Origin: Streptosporangium saharense
GTDB lineage: Bacteria; Actinomycetota; Actinomycetes; Streptosporangiales; Streptosporangiaceae
Direction: 5' to 3'
NCBI RefSeq assembly: GCF_014203715.1
Contig: NZ_JACHJP010000001.1
Coordinates: 1,404,432-1,468,431, forward strand
Length of the DNA stretch: 64,000 nt
The translations under genes and the position numbers were made by a program. This document shows, piece by piece, positions 17,633 to 26,186 of this stretch; position 1 is the first letter of the stretch; each line of letters starts with the position of its first letter. The notes below the pieces were generated by a model. It did no database searches. It was given only the letters and a program-made list of their open reading frames with translations, and had not been told where the DNA came from.

Positions 17633-18288
17633 GGGACGGCCACCTCGGGGGCGAGGGAGGGACGTGCCGCGCGCAGGCGCTCGTCGAGGTCGCGCATGAA
17701 CGCGTAGGCGGCGGCGGTCCCCGGCACCTCGCCGTAGGTCACGTCGTCGAAGGTCCGCGCGGCGGTGGACAGGTCCTCGGCCAGGCCGGGCAGCGCGCGC
17801 CCCGCCTCTGCGGCCAGCTCGTCGGCGGTACGGCCGGGCATGGAGTCGATGATGACGCGGTCCTCCAGGTCCCTGGCGACGGCCCTGAGCCGTTCGCGGA
17901 TCGCCTCGGCCCACTGCTCCCGCGCGGCCAGTTCCTCCGAGGCCCGGCGGTGTTCGGCCGCGCTGCGGCGGCCGTCGCCGAAGACGCCCTCCCGCCTGGC
18001 GCCGCCCCGTCCCGCCGTCCTGCGGGCGACCAGGACGACAGCGGTGACCGCGGCCAGGATGATCACGCCGAGGACGATCCACGCGACCATGCTGCCGACG
18101 GTGCCGACCGACTCCTGGTCGAGCAGGTCGCCGATGAACTGGTTGACGAGCCGCATGAAGCGGTCGATGAGGTTCTCCTTGGCGTACTCGGGCCTGAGCA
18201 GCTCACGGATCGCCTCACCCGCCGCCCGTCCACGGTCGACGTCGACGGGAACCGCGAGCGGTGACGCCGCAGTCAGCGGCCCGGCCAC
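17629..18288 (-). CDS. DUF4129-domain membrane protein
   Basis: This is a 219-residue protein. It has a short extracytoplasmic N-terminus, one membrane helix (about residues 73-96, VAWIVLGVIILAAVTAVVLVA), and then a cytosolic helical DUF4129 domain with the signature EQWAEAIRERLRAVARDLEDR and GRTADELAAEAGRALP. The family co-occurs with transglutaminase or MoxR/DUF58 genes. GTG 18288 lies 16 nt inside the end of the preceding gene, and its stop overlaps the next gene (GTGA), so the operon is tightly packed. Function unknown. Confidence 0.82.
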   Translation of the reverse strand: MAGPLTAASPLAVPVDVDRGRAAGEAIRELLRPEYAKENLIDRFMRLVNQFIGDLLDQESVGTVGSMVAWIVLGVIILAAVTAVVLVARRTAGRGGARREGVFGDGRRSAAEHRRASEELAAREQWAEAIRERLRAVARDLEDRVIIDSMPGRTADELAAEAGRALPGLAEDLSTAARTFDDVTYGEVPGTAAAYAFMRDLDERLRAARPSLAPEVAVP

Positions 18289-19601
18289 GGGGCTCCCTGG
18301 CCCGGCTGCCCGGGGGTGGGCGGCGAGCTCCACAGGTCGTCGGCGGAGGCGTGCACCCAGCCCTGGCGCTGCTGCTCGATGGCCGCGGTCTGCAGCACCA
18401 GGTCGAAGGCCTCGGCGCGCATCCTGCGGTCGGCGTAGAGCAGGCCGTACACCCCGGCCTGGAACGGGTAGGTGATCATGGCCGCGATGGTCCCGCCGAT
18501 GGCGATGAGGACCGCGACGAGGATCTGCGCGCCCGTCCCGCCGGAGCCGAGGACGCCGACGAAGGCCGCGGCGAAGGAGAACGGGACGGAGATCACCAGC
18601 CCCACCAGGCCCGCGAGGATCCCGGTGAGCAGCACGATGCCGAACACCCGCCAGAAACTTCCCCGGGTCAGGTCCCACGACCTGCGCAGGGAGGCCATGA
18701 CGCCGGTTCTCTCCAGCACCGCGGCGGGTGCCGCGAGCACGAGCCGGGTGGTGAGGAAGGCGGCGTAGGCCATGTAGACGATCAGCACCAGCACCGTGAC
18801 CAGCAGGAACACCCCGAGGTCGATTCCGGGTGTGATGAGTCCGAACAGCAGCGCGACGACCACGGCCAGCGGCAGCAGCAGGGCGACTGACTCGATGGCG
18901 ACCACCCCGAACAGCGTGGGCACCCGTCCCCTGGTCAGCCGCCACGCCTCACCCGCGGTCATCTTCCCGCCGAAGACGGCGCGGCCCAGGATGCGGGTCA
19001 GCACGCCGCTGAGCAGGGTCACCGCGACGAACTGCACGGCGTAGGAGATCAGGGAGCCGCCGGACTGGGCGAGGAAGTCGGTCTGCCCGGTGGTCTCCAG
19101 CCCCGTCGGGTCGTTGGTCCGTACGGCGGTGCCGAGCCTGTCGAGGGCCAGGGCCTGGCCGATCGCGACCGGGATGGCGGCGAGCGCCGCGGCGATGACG
19201 GACAGCCCGAGCACGGCCTTCGGGTTGGAGCGGATCAGCTTGATCGCGCCGTCGATGATGTCGCCGACCCCGAGGGGCCGCAGCGGGATGATCCCCGGCC
19301 GCAGCGCGGCGGGCTGCTGGTAGCCGTACGGCGGCGGGGGGTACCCCTGCCCCGGGGGCTGCTGGCCCGGATGATGCTGGTACGGCGGAGGCGGGGGAGG
19401 GGCCTGCGGCTGCTGGCCGTACTGGGGCTGGCCGTACTGGGGCGGCGGGGGCTGTGACGGGGGTTGGGGCGGTGACGGCGGGCCTCCGGGGTTCGAACCG
19501 GGGGCCGCCCACGGCGTTCCCTGGGCGTCGCCGTACGGCGGGGGCTGGTTGGGCGCCCAGCCGGGTGGGGTGTCGGGAGTGGAGCCGTGGCCGTCTGACA
19601 T
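18273..19601 (-). CDS. Multi-pass membrane protein of the glycerophosphodiesterase-membrane-domain type
   Basis: This is a 442-residue protein heading the operon. Residues 1-115 are a Pro/Gln/Gly/Tyr low-complexity segment (QPQYGQQPQAPPPPPPYQ and similar). The rest is a six-helix membrane domain (IIPLRPLGVGDIIDGAIKLI before helix 1; helices near 145-165, 200-225, 245-280, 320-355, 370-395). This matches the DUF7847/glycerophosphoryl-diester-phosphodiesterase membrane domain found in actinobacterial membrane proteins; no catalytic domain is attached. ATG 19601 (MSDGHGS) is the sensible start. Proline-rich tails recur in this neighbourhood (RDD, MoxR and this protein), which may reflect interaction at the membrane. 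Confidence 0.78.
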   Translation of the reverse strand: MSDGHGSTPDTPPGWAPNQPPPYGDAQGTPWAAPGSNPGGPPSPPQPPSQPPPPQYGQPQYGQQPQAPPPPPPYQHHPGQQPPGQGYPPPPYGYQQPAALRPGIIPLRPLGVGDIIDGAIKLIRSNPKAVLGLSVIAAALAAIPVAIGQALALDRLGTAVRTNDPTGLETTGQTDFLAQSGGSLISYAVQFVAVTLLSGVLTRILGRAVFGGKMTAGEAWRLTRGRVPTLFGVVAIESVALLLPLAVVVALLFGLITPGIDLGVFLLVTVLVLIVYMAYAAFLTTRLVLAAPAAVLERTGVMASLRRSWDLTRGSFWRVFGIVLLTGILAGLVGLVISVPFSFAAAFVGVLGSGGTGAQILVAVLIAIGGTIAAMITYPFQAGVYGLLYADRRMRAEAFDLVLQTAAIEQQRQGWVHASADDLWSSPPTPGQPGQGAPWPGR

Positions 19602-19962
19602 ATCCCAATCCTGACATGTACCCCCACTCCTTGGGCTGATCGGGAGATCACGTCGAGGTTTCACCCCCCGAAGGTGGCCGGGTCCGTCCCAGGGATGGCC
19701 GAGACGGTGTCGTTTACCTCAGACTGGGACCGTGACCGTCTTCACACGGTGCCCCGAGGGTGCCGTGGCCGAAGGTGGCCACATGGGGGGCTTACGCCGC
19801 GTGGGGGTGCTACTACGCGCTTTACGTCGTGTGCGCCTAAAATTCGGCATTCGGATGTCTGGTGGTCAGACTGTGTCATCCGGTGGTCCGGCGAGGGTAA
19901 TCTTCGACAGCCGTGCCGTTTACCCCAAAAACTCCCAAACTGCGTAAAACGAATGAGGGGCC
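19602..19962. promoter_or_regulatory. 361-nt divergent control region between the membrane operon and mtrA
   Basis: No gene is seen here. A promoter-like pair TGTCAT (19874-19879) - 18 nt - TAATCT (19898-19903) points toward mtrA and would give a leader of about 53 nt. A small palindrome GTCTG-GTGGT-CAGAC (19857-19871) sits just upstream of the -35 and could be an operator. The segment nearer the membrane operon shows no clear -10/-35 pair. Confidence 0.4.
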
Positions 19963-20640
19963 ATGAAAGGACGCGTGCTGGTCGTCGACGACGACGCCGC
20001 TCTCGCCGAGATGCTCGGCATCGTGCTGCGCGGGGAGGGCTTCGAGCCTTCCTTCGTCTCCGACGGGGACAAGGCACTCGACGCGTTCCGTGACACCCGC
20101 CCGGACCTGGTGCTGCTCGACCTGATGCTGCCGGGAGCCGACGGCATCGACGTGTGCCGCCGCATCCGCGCCGAGTCCGGGGTGCCGATCGTCATGCTGA
20201 CGGCCAAGAGCGACACGATCGACGTCGTCCTGGGGCTGGAGTCCGGCGCCGACGACTACATCGTCAAGCCGTTCAAGCCCAAGGAACTGGTCGCCAGGGT
20301 CCGCGCGCGGCTGCGCCGTACGGACGAGCCGACGCCCGAGATCCTGCAGATCGGCGACATCACGATCGACGTCGCCGGACACTCGGTCAAACGCGACGAG
20401 GAGACGATAAACCTCACCCCGCTCGAGTTCGACCTCCTGGTCGCCCTGGCCCGCAAGCCGCGTCAGGTCTTCACCAGGGAGGTGCTGCTCGAACAGGTCT
20501 GGGGCTACCGTCACGCGGCCGACACCCGCCTTGTCAACGTGCACGTCCAGCGGCTCCGCGCCAAGATCGAGAAGGACCCCGAGCACCCCGAGATCGTGGT
20601 GACGGTGCGCGGCGTCGGCTACAAGGCCGGTCCGGCCTAG
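19963..20640 (+). CDS. mtrA: Response regulator MtrA
   Basis: This is a 225-residue OmpR/PhoB-type regulator. The receiver domain (residues 1-115) carries DDD acidic residues, the phospho-acceptor in VLLDLMLPGADG, a Thr in MLTAKSD and the Lys of YIVKPFKP. The winged-helix domain (about 128-223) includes LTPLEFDLLVALARKPRQVFTREVL and VNVHVQRLRAKIE. Sequence and context (mtrB, lpqB follow) identify MtrA, the actinobacterial regulator of cell division, cell-wall metabolism and development. ATG is preceded by GAGGGG. MtrB starts 28 nt downstream. Confidence 0.96.
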   Translation: MKGRVLVVDDDAALAEMLGIVLRGEGFEPSFVSDGDKALDAFRDTRPDLVLLDLMLPGADGIDVCRRIRAESGVPIVMLTAKSDTIDVVLGLESGADDYIVKPFKPKELVARVRARLRRTDEPTPEILQIGDITIDVAGHSVKRDEETINLTPLEFDLLVALARKPRQVFTREVLLEQVWGYRHAADTRLVNVHVQRLRAKIEKDPEHPEIVVTVRGVGYKAGPA

Positions 20641-20668
20641 GCCTTCGGCCTCGCCGGGAACTCCCGAA

Positions 20669-22405
20669 ATGCCCACCCAGAAGAGGCGCCGCCGTACCCT
20701 CCCGCAGATCGTCAGGGGGGGACGGCGCAGGGCCCGGCGCGCCGTCGGCGGCGTGCGCAGGGTCTGGCGGCGCTCGCTGCAACTGCACGTGGTCACCAGC
20801 ACGATGGTCATCTCCATCGTGGTCGTCGCCGTGCTCGGCGTCTTCCTCATGCAGTCGATCAGCGCGACCATCCTGGGGGCGAGGGACCGCGCGGCGCGCA
20901 GCGAGGCGCAGGCCGACCGCAAGGCGGTGCTCGGCTACCTGAACAAGCAGGACGGCGACACCTCCAAGCAGTCGACAGACCCCGGGCAGGGGCTCCAGCC
21001 GGGCGCGGACAGCCCGCTCGGCCAGGCGGTCGCGGCGCTGGCGGTACGGGCGGGGCCCGCGGCGAGATACTCGGTGATCGTCCGCAACGAGAACCGGCCG
21101 GGGGAGTTCTACGGCACCACGAACATCGACCCGGTGAGCATCCCGCCCAAGCTGCGCGAGGAGGTGCTCAGGAAGTCCGCCGACGAGGACAGCACCCAGT
21201 ACTGGAACCTGCGCTACAAGGGCAGGGCCGAGCCGGTGCGCGGCCTGGTGATCGGCACCCGTCTCGACACCTACGGCACCGGGCTCGACGACGGCTACGA
21301 GATCTACCACCTGATCCCGCTTGAGGAGGAGGAGAAGAACCTCACCTCGGTCAGGCAGATGCTCATCCTGGTCGGCGCCGCCCTGGTGCTGCTGCTCGCC
21401 GCCATCGCCTCGCTGGTCACCCGCCAGGTGGTCACTCCCGTACGGCTGGCCCGCCAGGCGGCCGAACGGCTCGCGGGCGGGCACCTGGACGAGCGCCTGA
21501 AGGTCAGGGGCGAGGACGACCTGGCCCGGCTGGCCGCCTCCTTCAACGAGATGGCGACGACCCTGGCGCTGAAGATCCACCAGCTTGAGGAGCTGTCCCA
21601 CGTCCAGCGGCAGTTCGTCTCCGACGTCTCCCACGAGCTGCGCACCCCGCTGACCACCGTGCGGATGGCCGCCGACCTGCTCTACGACGCCCGTGAGGAC
21701 TTCGACCCGATGGCCGCGCGCTCGGCGGAGCTGATGCAGAACCAGCTGAACCGGTTCGAGTCGATGCTCGCCGACCTGCTGGAGATCAGCCGCTACGACG
21801 CCGGGGCCGCCGAGCTGGACATCGAGCCGGTGGACATCAGGGACGTGGTGCTGCGCGCGGTCGCCGACTCCGAGGCGCTGGCGGAGCGCCACTCGACCCG
21901 CTTCGACCTGCGCCTGCCCGGCGATCCCTGCATGGCCGAGATGGACAGCCGCAGGGTCGAGCGCATCCTGCGCAACCTGCTGTTCAACGCGATCGAGCAC
22001 GGCGAGGGCCGCGACATCGTCGTCTCCGTCGGGGCCGACCGCGACGCGGTGGCGGTAGCCGTACGGGACCACGGGGTGGGTCTGAAGCCGGGGGAGGAGA
22101 ACATGGTCTTCGACCGGTTCTGGCGGGCCGACCCCTCCCGGGCGCGGACCATCGGCGGCACCGGCCTCGGCCTGGCGATCTCCCGCGAGGACGCCATGCT
22201 GCACGGCGGCTGGCTGCAGGCGTGGGGGGCGCCGGGAGAGGGCTCGCAGTTCAGGCTCTCGCTGCCCAGGGCCGCCGGGGCGCCGCTGCGGGGCTCACCG
22301 CTGCCGCTCGTGCCGCCGGAGGTGGAGATGCGGCGGACGTGGCGAGGACAGATGACGCCGGTGCTCTCTCCGGCCGCCGCCGACGGGGGACGCGATGCCG
22401 ACTAG
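20669..22405 (+). CDS. mtrB: Sensor histidine kinase MtrB
   Basis: This is a 578-residue membrane sensor kinase. An Arg-rich N-terminus precedes helix 1 (about residues 42-65), then an extracytoplasmic sensor of about 170 residues, helix 2 (near 232-252) and a HAMP linker. The HisKA box (FVSDVSHELRTPLTTVRMA, His is the phosphorylation site) is followed by HATPase_c with N box (RNLLFNAIEHGEG), G1 (VRDHGVGLKPGE), FDRFWRAD and G2 (GTGLGLAIS). It phosphorylates MtrA. The last 11 nt overlap lpqB. The start ATG has only a weak GGGAA upstream, consistent with coupling to mtrA. Confidence 0.95.
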   Translation: MPTQKRRRRTLPQIVRGGRRRARRAVGGVRRVWRRSLQLHVVTSTMVISIVVVAVLGVFLMQSISATILGARDRAARSEAQADRKAVLGYLNKQDGDTSKQSTDPGQGLQPGADSPLGQAVAALAVRAGPAARYSVIVRNENRPGEFYGTTNIDPVSIPPKLREEVLRKSADEDSTQYWNLRYKGRAEPVRGLVIGTRLDTYGTGLDDGYEIYHLIPLEEEEKNLTSVRQMLILVGAALVLLLAAIASLVTRQVVTPVRLARQAAERLAGGHLDERLKVRGEDDLARLAASFNEMATTLALKIHQLEELSHVQRQFVSDVSHELRTPLTTVRMAADLLYDAREDFDPMAARSAELMQNQLNRFESMLADLLEISRYDAGAAELDIEPVDIRDVVLRAVADSEALAERHSTRFDLRLPGDPCMAEMDSRRVERILRNLLFNAIEHGEGRDIVVSVGADRDAVAVAVRDHGVGLKPGEENMVFDRFWRADPSRARTIGGTGLGLAISREDAMLHGGWLQAWGAPGEGSQFRLSLPRAAGAPLRGSPLPLVPPEVEMRRTWRGQMTPVLSPAAADGGRDAD

Positions 22406-24149
22406 GACGTTCCGGGCCCGGGTGGGCGTGACGGCCCTGGTGGTCGCGCTGGTCTGCGGGCTGGCCTCCTGCTCGGTCATCCCCGTGGGGATGCGCTCCA
22501 TCGTGGGAGAGAACGGGCGCAAGGGGAACCCGCTCGGCGACCCGTACGCGCGGGTGATCGCGGTGCCGCCCAACCCCGACTGGTCGGCGGCCGACGTCGT
22601 CAACGGGTTCAAGGCCGCCATGGCGAGCGTGGACGACCCGGGGCGCGAGGTGGCGCGCAAATACCTCACCGACTCCTTCGCCAGGACCTGGAACCCGCAG
22701 AGCGGGGTGACGGTCTACCGGCAGGGCGAGCCGCCGACCGTGCAGATCGGCGAGAAGGACACCCGGGTCACCCTCAAGGGGACCGTCACGGCGCTGATCG
22801 ACCAGGACGGCCGCTACCGGCCGAGCGGCGGCCCGCTGAACGAGCCCTTCGTCCTGGTCAAGGGGCAGACCGGCTGGCGGATCGACAGCGCGCCCCCCGG
22901 GCTGCTGCTGTCGGAGGCCGACGCCGAGCGCGCCTACCTCAAGGTCGATCTCTACTTCCTCGACGACGAGGAGAAGGGCCTGGTGATCGACCAGGTCAGG
23001 GTGCCGATCGACCCGGCCTCCAACTTCGCCAAGACGACGGTCGAACGGCTGCTGCGCGGGCCGAGCAGCTCGCTCAAGGGCGCGGTGCGCTCGGCGTTCG
23101 ACGGCACCCGGCTCATCGACGTCACCACCGAGGACAACCGCGTCGTGGTCGACCTGACCAACCGGGTCGCCCCCGAGCTGGTCGGGCCGATGACGGCCCA
23201 GCTCGCCGGGACGCTCGCCGGGCTGACCAAGGGCGGCTGGGGCTTCGAGGTCAGGGTCAGGGGCGAGCCGTACTACACCGACAACCCGCTCACCGTCGAC
23301 GCCCAGGAGCAGACGAGGTTCGACCCCTGGATGGCGCCGGGCGAGATCTACCCGTACTACGTGGCCGACGACGCGCTGTGGCTGCTGGGCAAGGACAACA
23401 CCGGTCAGCCTGTGCTCGGCAAGGCGGGGGAGAAGGACGCTACGCGGACCGACATGGCGATCAGCGCCCACGCCCAGGTCGCGGCCCTGTTCCAGAAGGG
23501 GAAGGCGCTGTCTGTCGCGCCGCTGGCCACCGGTGGCGAGTGGCGGCAGTGGGCCACCGGCAAGTCGCTGGCCCCGCCGTGCTGGGACCGCTACCAGACG
23601 CTGTGGACGGTCGAGCGGCCCGACGACCACACCTCCAGGGTCATCAGGATCCGCGACGGGCAGCGGTACGCGGTCTCCGCCCCCGACCTGGACGCCGTCC
23701 ACGTCAGCCTGCTCAAGGTCGCCAGGGACGGCGTGCACGTCGCGGTCGTCGTGCGGGACGGCGCGGGCGAGCAGGTCAAGGTCGGCACGGTGATCGGCAG
23801 GGGCGCCGCGACCCGCATCACGAACCTCCAGGTCGTGGTGCCGGTCGAGGACAAGCAGCAGATCAGGGACATCGCCTGGAAGGACGGCAAGACCCTCTAC
23901 GTCCTGACCGGCAAGTCCGACCTGCTTGAGGTCTCGCTCACCGGCGAGTCGAAGTCGCTGCCCTCCAACACGGGCATCAGGAACATCACCGCCCTGGAGG
24001 GCTCCCTGCTCGCCGGGGCGGTCGACGACGACAAGCGGCAGATCCTCTACTGGACCTCCTCCAAGTGGGAGCCCCGGGTCAAGAACGAGAACGGCAGGAC
24101 GGACTTCGCCGACCAGGGGCCCGCCTTCCCGGCGTATCCCCTGGACTGA
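22395..24149 (+). CDS. lpqB: Lipoprotein LpqB
   Basis: This is a 584-residue lipoprotein. The signal ends in the lipobox GLASC with Cys26 as the lipid anchor. A GerMN domain lies at about residues 210-310 (FLDDEEKGLVIDQVRVP, then the VERLLRGPSSSLKGAVRSAF and VVVDLTN segments). The C-terminal half is a predicted beta-propeller. LpqB is known to bind the MtrB sensor domain and adjust MtrAB signalling in mycobacteria. Its start lies 11 nt inside mtrB, so the three genes form one operon. Confidence 0.94.
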   Translation: MPTRTFRARVGVTALVVALVCGLASCSVIPVGMRSIVGENGRKGNPLGDPYARVIAVPPNPDWSAADVVNGFKAAMASVDDPGREVARKYLTDSFARTWNPQSGVTVYRQGEPPTVQIGEKDTRVTLKGTVTALIDQDGRYRPSGGPLNEPFVLVKGQTGWRIDSAPPGLLLSEADAERAYLKVDLYFLDDEEKGLVIDQVRVPIDPASNFAKTTVERLLRGPSSSLKGAVRSAFDGTRLIDVTTEDNRVVVDLTNRVAPELVGPMTAQLAGTLAGLTKGGWGFEVRVRGEPYYTDNPLTVDAQEQTRFDPWMAPGEIYPYYVADDALWLLGKDNTGQPVLGKAGEKDATRTDMAISAHAQVAALFQKGKALSVAPLATGGEWRQWATGKSLAPPCWDRYQTLWTVERPDDHTSRVIRIRDGQRYAVSAPDLDAVHVSLLKVARDGVHVAVVVRDGAGEQVKVGTVIGRGAATRITNLQVVVPVEDKQQIRDIAWKDGKTLYVLTGKSDLLEVSLTGESKSLPSNTGIRNITALEGSLLAGAVDDDKRQILYWTSSKWEPRVKNENGRTDFADQGPAFPAYPLD

Positions 24150-24198
24150 GCACCCCTGACCCGCGGTTTTGTCGGTGGGCTCTGGCACGGTTGGTTGC

Positions 24199-24903
24199 GT
24201 GCCGACCGCTCTGCTCGACCTGGTCCTGCCGCCCCGCTGCGCCGGATGCGACGCGGCGGGCGCCCTCGTGTGCCCCCGCTGCGCCGCGCTGCTGCACGGC
24301 GCGCCCGAGCGCAGGACGCCCGACCCCGCCCCGCCCGGCCTGCCCGAGTGCTGGTCGGCCGCCGACTACACCGGTGCCGTACGGCGCGCCCTGCTCGCCT
24401 ACAAGGAGCACGGCCGTACGGCTCTCGCGGCTCCTCTGGCGGGTGCGCTGGCGCTCGCCGTCGCCGAGGGGGCGGGCAGGCGGCCCGTCGTCCTCGTCCC
24501 GGTGCCCAGCTCGCGCCTCGCGGGCAGGCGGCGCGGCCACGATCCGGTGAGCCGCCTCGCCGACCTGGCGGCGGCCTACCTCCGCGCGGCGGGCTGGCCG
24601 GCGACGGCCGAGAGGCTCCTCCTGCAGCGCCGCCGCGTCGCCGACCAGGCGGGCCTGAGTTCGTCACAGAGGGCCGCCAACCTCTCCGAGGCATTCAGGG
24701 TTACGGCGGGCCGGAACGTCGCTGTGCCGAGATCCTGGGGTGGCGCGGGGGCGGTTGTGCTGGTTGACGACATCGTCACCACCGGCGCGACCCTGGCCGA
24801 GGCGGCCAGGGCGCTGGGAGCGGCCGGGATCACGGCGCCGCTGGCCGCGACGGTCGCCGCGACACGCCGGTGGGAACGGCCTTCCGGTCGTCACCGAGGG
24901 TGA
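24199..24903 (+). CDS. ComF-family phosphoribosyltransferase-like protein
   Basis: This is a 234-residue protein. An N-terminal zinc-finger-like part has paired Cys motifs (CAGCDAAG, CPRCAAL), then the ComF core with the double-Arg stretch (SSRLAGRRRGHDPVSRLA). The phosphoribosyl-pyrophosphate loop is VVLVDDIVTTGATLAEAARAL. ComFC is needed for DNA uptake in competent bacteria; actinobacteria keep it beside hpf and secA without known competence. GTG 24199 (PTALLDLVLPPRCAGC) matches family starts better than the in-frame GTG at 24169; neither has a good ribosome site. Confidence 0.88.
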   Translation: MPTALLDLVLPPRCAGCDAAGALVCPRCAALLHGAPERRTPDPAPPGLPECWSAADYTGAVRRALLAYKEHGRTALAAPLAGALALAVAEGAGRRPVVLVPVPSSRLAGRRRGHDPVSRLADLAAAYLRAAGWPATAERLLLQRRRVADQAGLSSSQRAANLSEAFRVTAGRNVAVPRSWGGAGAVVLVDDIVTTGATLAEAARALGAAGITAPLAATVAATRRWERPSGRHRG

Positions 24904-25085
24904 GAAGGATGGGTGACGATCGTCACCATGGCGGCAGATCTTCCTGACCTGGCCGGAAGTTTGCTGCCGATGGATGGATATGGGAAACGCCTATATGTCG
25001 GGATATCGACCCACCGCGAAGACGGCCCCCGGCGGAGGACCTCCCCCCGTGATCACACAACGTGAGGATCGGGCACTCTCCCAGG

Positions 25086-25114
25086 CTGACATTCGGCCCC
25101 GATACGGATAGCGT
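25086..25114 (+). promoter_or_regulatory. Promoter of the hpf leader RNA
   Basis: CTGACA (25086-25091), 17 nt, then TAGCGT (25109-25114) forms a good vegetative-type promoter. Expected start is near 25120-25122, leaving about 300 nt of untranslated RNA before hpf. Confidence 0.6.
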
Positions 25115-25120
25115 CTGTGC

Positions 25121-25400
25121 CATGGCACCCGCTCGGGTCCGTGGTTGCGCCGGACCGACCCCCGCAGGGGGGCCGGCCTGGCTAGCCGATGCCAGCCGCA
25201 GGCCAAACGGTCCACGTAAGACGACTTTTCGTCGATCGATCACGGTGCGGCTTAGAGGTAAGTCCTGCCTTCCCGGGGAGCCAGATGTTCCTCGCCAGAA
25301 GAGAAGGGCATGTAGTGGCAAAGAGCTGCGAAACCCTCAGCAGGCGGATGTGGGGACGAAGACCAGGTCGGCCGAGCGGGTGTCGCTGTACCACCGTCGA
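25121..25400 (+). ncRNA. Structured leader RNA between comF and hpf (raiA-motif candidate)
   Basis: The 517 nt between comF and hpf hold no credible gene. After the promoter at 25086 the RNA can fold into several hairpins. These include GGTCCG/CGGACC (25136-25141 with 25151-25156), GGCCTG/CAGGCC (25175-25180 with 25199-25204), CGAC/GTCG (25222-25225 with 25231-25234) and GCTG/CAGC (25325-25328 with 25338-25341). Established knowledge: the raiA RNA motif is a widespread structured RNA of Firmicutes and Actinobacteria found upstream of raiA/hpf genes, often near comFC. Position and size fit; I could not confirm the consensus by eye. It may be a long 5' UTR instead. Nothing clear is seen in 24904-25085. 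Confidence 0.42.
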
Positions 25401-25420
25401 GGTTCGAAGGGGGGCTGTGC

Positions 25421-26092
25421 ATGGAAATCATCGTCAAGGGTCGGCACACCGGAGTGAGTGACCGATTCCGAGACCACGTGACGACCAAGCTGGCCAAGAT
25501 CGAGCGTCTGGACCACAAGCTCATCAGCGTTGACGTGGAGGTGACCAGGGAGACCAACGGGCGCATCAACGGACCGCGCGAACGGGTCGAGCTGACCATC
25601 CACTCGCGGGGCCCCGCCGTGCGTGCCGAGGCCGCCGCGGATGACCGCTTCGCCGCCCTCGACATCGCCATCGGAAAGCTGGAGGGAAGGCTCAGGCGCC
25701 TGGCCGACCGCCGCAAGGTCCACCACGGCAACCACTGCCCTCCCTCCGTCGCCGAGCTGACGGCGACCGCGACCGCGTTCGCGCAGGTCGCCGAGGCCGA
25801 CACCCTGGGGGCCGAGACCGGCTCCGCCGGCGAGACCTCCCGGCGTGAGGACGACGCCGATCACTCCGTGGACAGGGCCATCATCCCGATCCAGATGGAC
25901 GGCGACGGCCCGCTGGTGGTGCGCGAGAAGTATCACGAGGCCGAGCCGATGACCATCGACCAGGCCCTCCTGGAGATGGAGCTGGTCGGACACGACTTCT
26001 ACCTGTTCCGTGACAAGGAGAGCGGGCAGCCGAGTGTCGTGTACCTCCGGCAAGGTTACAACTACGGCGTGCTGCGGCTCGTCGAATCCTGA
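25421..26092 (+). CDS. hpf: Ribosome hibernation promoting factor, long form
   Basis: This is a 223-residue protein. The N-terminal S30AE/RaiA domain (1-100, EIIVKGRHTGVSDRFRDHV through LRRLADRRKVHH) blocks the decoding centre. A variable Ala/Glu/Asp linker (about 105-160) follows, then the C-terminal dimerisation domain (IIPIQMDGDGPLVVREKYHEAEPMTIDQALLEMELVGHDF, ending YNYGVLRLVES). This long form pairs two 70S ribosomes into 100S dimers under stress or stationary phase. ATG 25421 has GGGGGG upstream. It is preceded by a 300-nt structured leader that probably controls it. Confidence 0.95.
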   Translation: MEIIVKGRHTGVSDRFRDHVTTKLAKIERLDHKLISVDVEVTRETNGRINGPRERVELTIHSRGPAVRAEAAADDRFAALDIAIGKLEGRLRRLADRRKVHHGNHCPPSVAELTATATAFAQVAEADTLGAETGSAGETSRREDDADHSVDRAIIPIQMDGDGPLVVREKYHEAEPMTIDQALLEMELVGHDFYLFRDKESGQPSVVYLRQGYNYGVLRLVES

Positions 26093-26186
26093 CGGTCGCG
26101 TTCGAAGATCCTCTCCGACCAACCCTAGGACCTGAAACCCGTGTAATCATGGCGGTCCAACGGCTCTGGCCCCCCGAGGAGGAGGC

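Noticed and set aside
25189-25461. Small open frames in the hpf leader
   Set aside because: They overlap the hpf start in other frames, lack ribosome sites, and are better explained by the structured leader.
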